Assembly: GCF_014197535.1 (NCBI RefSeq)
Contig: NZ_JACIFV010000009.1
Span: 66,082-130,081, forward strand
DNA from: Rhizobium aethiopicum
GTDB lineage: Bacteria; Pseudomonadota; Alphaproteobacteria; Rhizobiales; Rhizobiaceae
DNA: 64,000 nt
Direction: 5' to 3'
This document shows, in pieces, positions 60,961 to 64,000 of this stretch (position 1 is its first letter; each line of letters starts with the position of its first letter). The position numbers were made by a program, and so were the translations under genes. The notes beneath the pieces were generated by a model. It was not told the DNA's origin. It saw nothing but the letters and a program-made list of their open reading frames with translations, and searched no databases.

Positions 60961-63237
60961 ATGGATATGAACGAAATCAAAGAGATCTTTTTCCAGGAGT
61001 GCGAGGAACAGCTTGCCGAGCTGGAATCCGGTCTTCTGAAAATGAACGATGGCGATCGCGATCCGGAAACCGTCAATGCGGTATTCCGTGCCGTGCATTC
61101 GATCAAGGGGGGCGCCGGCGCCTTCGGCCTTGATGATCTCGTTGCCTTCGCCCATGTTTTCGAGACCACTCTCGATTGCGTTCGCTCCAACAAGCTTGAG
61201 CCGACCCAGGACGTCCTGAAGGTGATGCTGAAGTCGGCCGACGTGCTCGCCGACCTGACCAATGCTGCACGCGACGGCGGCAGTGTCGATGAAAGCCGCA
61301 GCCGCGGCCTCGTCAAGGAGCTCGAGGCGCTGGCCAATGGTGAGCTGCCGTCTCCTTCGGCCGAAGCGCCTGCGCCCAAGGCCGCCGCAAAGGTGGCTCC
61401 GGCCGCTCCGGCGTCGACCCCCAAGCCGACCGACGACAGCGGCTTCCAGCCGATCCCCTTTTCCTTCGACGATTTCGGTGATGAGGACGGCGCAGAGACC
61501 GGCCTGCCGGCCTACGAGATCACCTTCAAGCCGCGCCACGAACTCTATTCGAAGGGTAATGACGCCACCCTGCTGCTGCGCGACCTTTCGCGCCTCGGTG
61601 AAATGACGATCTATTGCAATACGGATGAGCTGCCGGGTCTCGAGGAGCTCGATCCGGAGGCTGCCTATTTCTTCTGGAACGTCACGCTCAGGACCGACAA
61701 GGGCGAGGATGCCATTCGCTCCGTCTTCGAATTCGCCGAGTGGGATTGCGAACTGACGGTGAAGCCGGTCGAGGAGACCGGTGGCGACGTTTCGAGCAAC
61801 GAGGAACTGCCGATGGTGCCGGTTCCCTTCGACCTGTCGATCCTGGACGAAACCGGCGCAACGGAAGGCGTTTCCGCTGCACGGTCCGAAGACACGGCCG
61901 CTGCCGTTGCCGCCGCCGAAACTGCTTCCAACGTCACGCAGATGGCGGCCGCCGCCTCCCGCGTCGAGAAGAAGGAATCGGCTGCAGCCGCCGCCGCCAA
62001 TGCCGCCGCCCAGAACAATGCTGCCGGAGCCGGCCAGACGATCCGCGTCGATCTCGATCGCGTCGACCGCCTCATCAACCTCGTCGGCGAATTGGTCATC
62101 AACCAGGCGATGCTGTCGCAGAGCGTCATCGAGAACGACACGACCGGCACCTCATCGATCAACATGGGTCTCGAGGAGCTTCAGCAGCTCACGCGCGAGA
62201 TCCAGGACTCGGTCATGGCGATCCGCGCGCAGCCGGTCAAGCCGGTCTTCCAGCGCATGTCGCGTATCGTCCGCGAAATCGCCGATATGACCGGCAAATC
62301 GATCCGCCTCATTACCGAAGGTGAAAATACCGAAGTCGACAAGACGGTTATCGATAAGCTAGCCGAGCCGCTGACCCACATGATCCGTAATGCCGTCGAC
62401 CACGGCATCGAAACCCCGGAAAAGCGCGCAGCCGCCGGTAAGAACACCGAAGGCACGGTTCGCCTCACCGCCAAGCACCGGTCGGGCCGCATCCTGATCG
62501 AGCTTGCCGACGACGGCGCCGGCATCAACCGTGAGAAGGTCCGCCAGAAAGCGATCGACAACGATCTAATCCCGGCCGATGCCAACCTGTCGGATGAGGA
62601 AATCGATAACCTGATCTTCCTTCCGGGCTTCTCGACGGCCGACAAGATCTCCGACATATCGGGCCGCGGCGTCGGCATGGACGTCGTCAAGCGCTCGATC
62701 CAGGCGCTCGGCGGCCGCATCAACATCACCTCCAAGCCGGGCCACGGCTCAGTCTTCACCATGAGCCTGCCGCTGACGCTCGCCGTTCTCGACGGCATGG
62801 TGGTCACCGTCGCCGGCCAGACGCTGGTCGTGCCGCTGACCGCGATCGTCGAAACCCTGCAGCCGGAAGCTGCCGCGATCCACTCCTTCGGCGCGAACCA
62901 CCGGCTGATCTCGATCCGCAACTCGTTCTGCCCGCTGGTCGATGTCGGCCGCATCCTGAACTTCCGCGCGACCCAGGCCAACCCTGTCGAAGGTGTGGCG
63001 CTCCTGGTGGAATCCGAAGGCGGCGGCCAGCGCGCCCTGATGGTCGATGCCATCCAGGGTCAGCGCCAGGTGGTCATCAAGAGCCTGGAAGCCAACTACA
63101 CCCATGTGCCCGGCATCGCTGCCGCCACCATCCTCGGCGACGGCCGCGTGGCTCTCATCCTCGATGTCGACGCGGTGGTCGGCGCCTCGCGCGGCCACTC
63201 GCTCAAAGCGGAAATGTCGTTAGCAGCGGTAGGGTAA
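60961..63237 (+). CDS. cheA: Chemotaxis histidine kinase CheA
   Basis: A 758-aa kinase. The P1/HPt domain contains His46 in VFRAVHSIKGGAGAFGL. A second regulatory domain (about 165-270) precedes a long Ala-rich linker (about 300-360). The dimerisation and ATPase part has DRLINLVGELVINQAMLSQSV, HMIRNAVDHGIETPEKR, ADDGAGINREKV and SGRGVGMDVVKRS. The C-terminal CheW-like domain starts near residue 610. It is the central kinase of the array, receiving signals from icpA and other receptors through CheW. Confidence 0.97.
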   Translation: MDMNEIKEIFFQECEEQLAELESGLLKMNDGDRDPETVNAVFRAVHSIKGGAGAFGLDDLVAFAHVFETTLDCVRSNKLEPTQDVLKVMLKSADVLADLTNAARDGGSVDESRSRGLVKELEALANGELPSPSAEAPAPKAAAKVAPAAPASTPKPTDDSGFQPIPFSFDDFGDEDGAETGLPAYEITFKPRHELYSKGNDATLLLRDLSRLGEMTIYCNTDELPGLEELDPEAAYFFWNVTLRTDKGEDAIRSVFEFAEWDCELTVKPVEETGGDVSSNEELPMVPVPFDLSILDETGATEGVSAARSEDTAAAVAAAETASNVTQMAAAASRVEKKESAAAAAANAAAQNNAAGAGQTIRVDLDRVDRLINLVGELVINQAMLSQSVIENDTTGTSSINMGLEELQQLTREIQDSVMAIRAQPVKPVFQRMSRIVREIADMTGKSIRLITEGENTEVDKTVIDKLAEPLTHMIRNAVDHGIETPEKRAAAGKNTEGTVRLTAKHRSGRILIELADDGAGINREKVRQKAIDNDLIPADANLSDEEIDNLIFLPGFSTADKISDISGRGVGMDVVKRSIQALGGRINITSKPGHGSVFTMSLPLTLAVLDGMVVTVAGQTLVVPLTAIVETLQPEAAAIHSFGANHRLISIRNSFCPLVDVGRILNFRATQANPVEGVALLVESEGGGQRALMVDAIQGQRQVVIKSLEANYTHVPGIAAATILGDGRVALILDVDAVVGASRGHSLKAEMSLAAVG

Positions 63238-63240
63238 GGA

Positions 63241-63708
63241 ATGTCGTACGCTGTAAAAAGTCTGAACCAGGGGGATCGCGAGTTGATCGCGTTCCGCATC
63301 GGAGATCAGGAATTCTGCGTGAACATCATGTCGGTTCGCGAAATCCGGGGCTGGACCCCCGCGACCGCGATGCCGCACTCGCCTGCCTATATGCTGGGGG
63401 TCATCAACCTGCGCGGCGCGGTGCTGCCGATCATCGATCTTGCCGCTCGACTCAGCATGAAGCCCGCCGATCCCACAGCCCGTCATGTCATCATCGTCGC
63501 CCAGGTCCGCCGCAAGGTCGTCGGCCTCCTGGTCGACGCCGTCTCCGACATTCTGACCGTCACCGACGAGATCATTCAGCCGACGCCCGAAATCTCTTCC
63601 GACCTCGAGCGCCAATTTGCCCGAGGCATTCTCGCCATCGACAAGCGCATGATCTGCCTGATCGAACTTGAAGCCCTCTTTTCCGAGACCGAAAGCGAAG
63701 CCGCATGA
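63241..63708 (+). CDS. cheW: Chemotaxis coupling protein CheW
   Basis: A 155-aa adaptor linking receptors to Che[58 protein letters not shown] is typical CheW. It begins 3 bp after the cheA stop (GGTAGGGTAAGGA as ribosome site) and its TGA overlaps the cheR start (ATGA). Confidence 0.96.
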   Translation: MSYAVKSLNQGDRELIAFRIGDQEFCVNIMSVREIRGWTPATAMPHSPAYMLGVINLRGAVLPIIDLAARLSMKPADPTARHVIIVAQVRRKVVGLLVDAVSDILTVTDEIIQPTPEISSDLERQFARGILAIDKRMICLIELEALFSETESEAA

Positions 63709-64000
63709 GTGCAATGGGTGCAAAAGATCAGAGGCAGGGAGCCGATGAGGTGCTGGCGAGCGGAGAATATCCGCTGACGCGCCGCGACCTTACGGAAATT
63801 GCAGCCATGATCTACTCGGATGCCGGCATCTTCTTGAACGAGACGAAGGCCTCGCTCGTCTATTCGCGTCTGTCCAAGCATATCCGCAATCTTGGTCTGT
63901 CGGGTTTCCGCGAATATTGCGAACTCGTCGCCTCACCGGCCGGTGCCGCGGCGCGCCGCGAAATGCTCTCGCATCTGACGACCAATTTCACCCGCTTCTT
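63705..64000 (+). CDS. cheR: Chemotaxis methyltransferase CheR (5' part, truncated by the window edge)
   Basis: Only the first 98 residues are present. [52 protein letters not shown] and the ending [13 protein letters not shown] match the CheR N-terminal helical domain up to the start of the SAM-binding domain. ATG 63705 overlaps the cheW stop. The frame is open to the last base; the gene continues outside. Confidence 0.93.
   Translation, partial: MSAMGAKDQRQGADEVLASGEYPLTRRDLTEIAAMIYSDAGIFLNETKASLVYSRLSKHIRNLGLSGFREYCELVASPAGAAARREMLSHLTTNFTRF

Overview
The window looks like chromosomal DNA of a fast-growing rhizobium, most likely of the Rhizobium etli/leguminosarum group. The reasons are the high GC content, the alphaproteobacterial block murA-DUF2948-hisD-UPF0262-phosphatase-infA-maf-yacG, the Ku/LigD repair genes, the many ABC uptake operons with private regulators, and a chemotaxis operon in the order icpA-cheS-cheY1-cheA-cheW-cheR. 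Species assignment is inference; gene content and motifs are read from the sequence.

Layout. 0-6.5 kb: housekeeping genes between tRNA-Thr and tRNA-Phe. 6.6-7.5 kb: one unassigned gene beside tRNA-Phe. 7.7-11.1 kb: nhaA, then a cupin-nat-yceI operon, all on the minus strand. 11.4-16 kb: two flavin-fold genes, then a four-gene bufferin (RiPP copper-chelator type) cluster of DUF2282 precursor, DUF692/MNIO enzyme, DUF2063 partner and DoxX protein. 16-19.5 kb: an ATPase-inhibitor-zeta paralog, an ArsB-type carrier, and a divergent TetR/RidA pair with three operator palindromes. 19.5-27.6 kb: an eight-gene dipeptide-type ABC operon headed by its own FadR-type regulator and containing two DapA-family lyase genes. 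27.8-34.2 kb: LacI regulator, ribose-type ABC importer and a beta-helix protein. 34.3-39.1 kb: non-homologous end joining genes (two Ku, LigD, a DUF2188 protein). 39.2-43.8 kb: OsmC, a flavoprotein, an EamA exporter and a fused dioxygenase/hydrolase. 43.9-51.1 kb: a dense signalling block of three histidine kinases, three stand-alone receivers and a LuxR-type regulator. 51.3-57.9 kb: SecDF, a CPA2 antiporter, an XRE regulator and a GT39 protein. 58.6 kb to the end: the chemotaxis operon, running off the edge inside cheR.

How the genes work together. The clearest specialised system is the bufferin cluster. A secreted four-cysteine peptide is probably modified by the MNIO enzyme with its partner, and a terminator-like hairpin between precursor and enzyme genes could set their stoichiometry. 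The two sugar/peptide ABC loci each carry a regulator and matching palindromes. In the signalling block all the receivers lack output domains, so phosphate probably passes between proteins rather than directly to DNA. Intergenic palindromic repeats of one or two related families occur at about 2.05, 5.87, 16.5, 35.1 and 38.8 kb. I saw no CRISPR array, insertion sequence, phage gene or rRNA gene.
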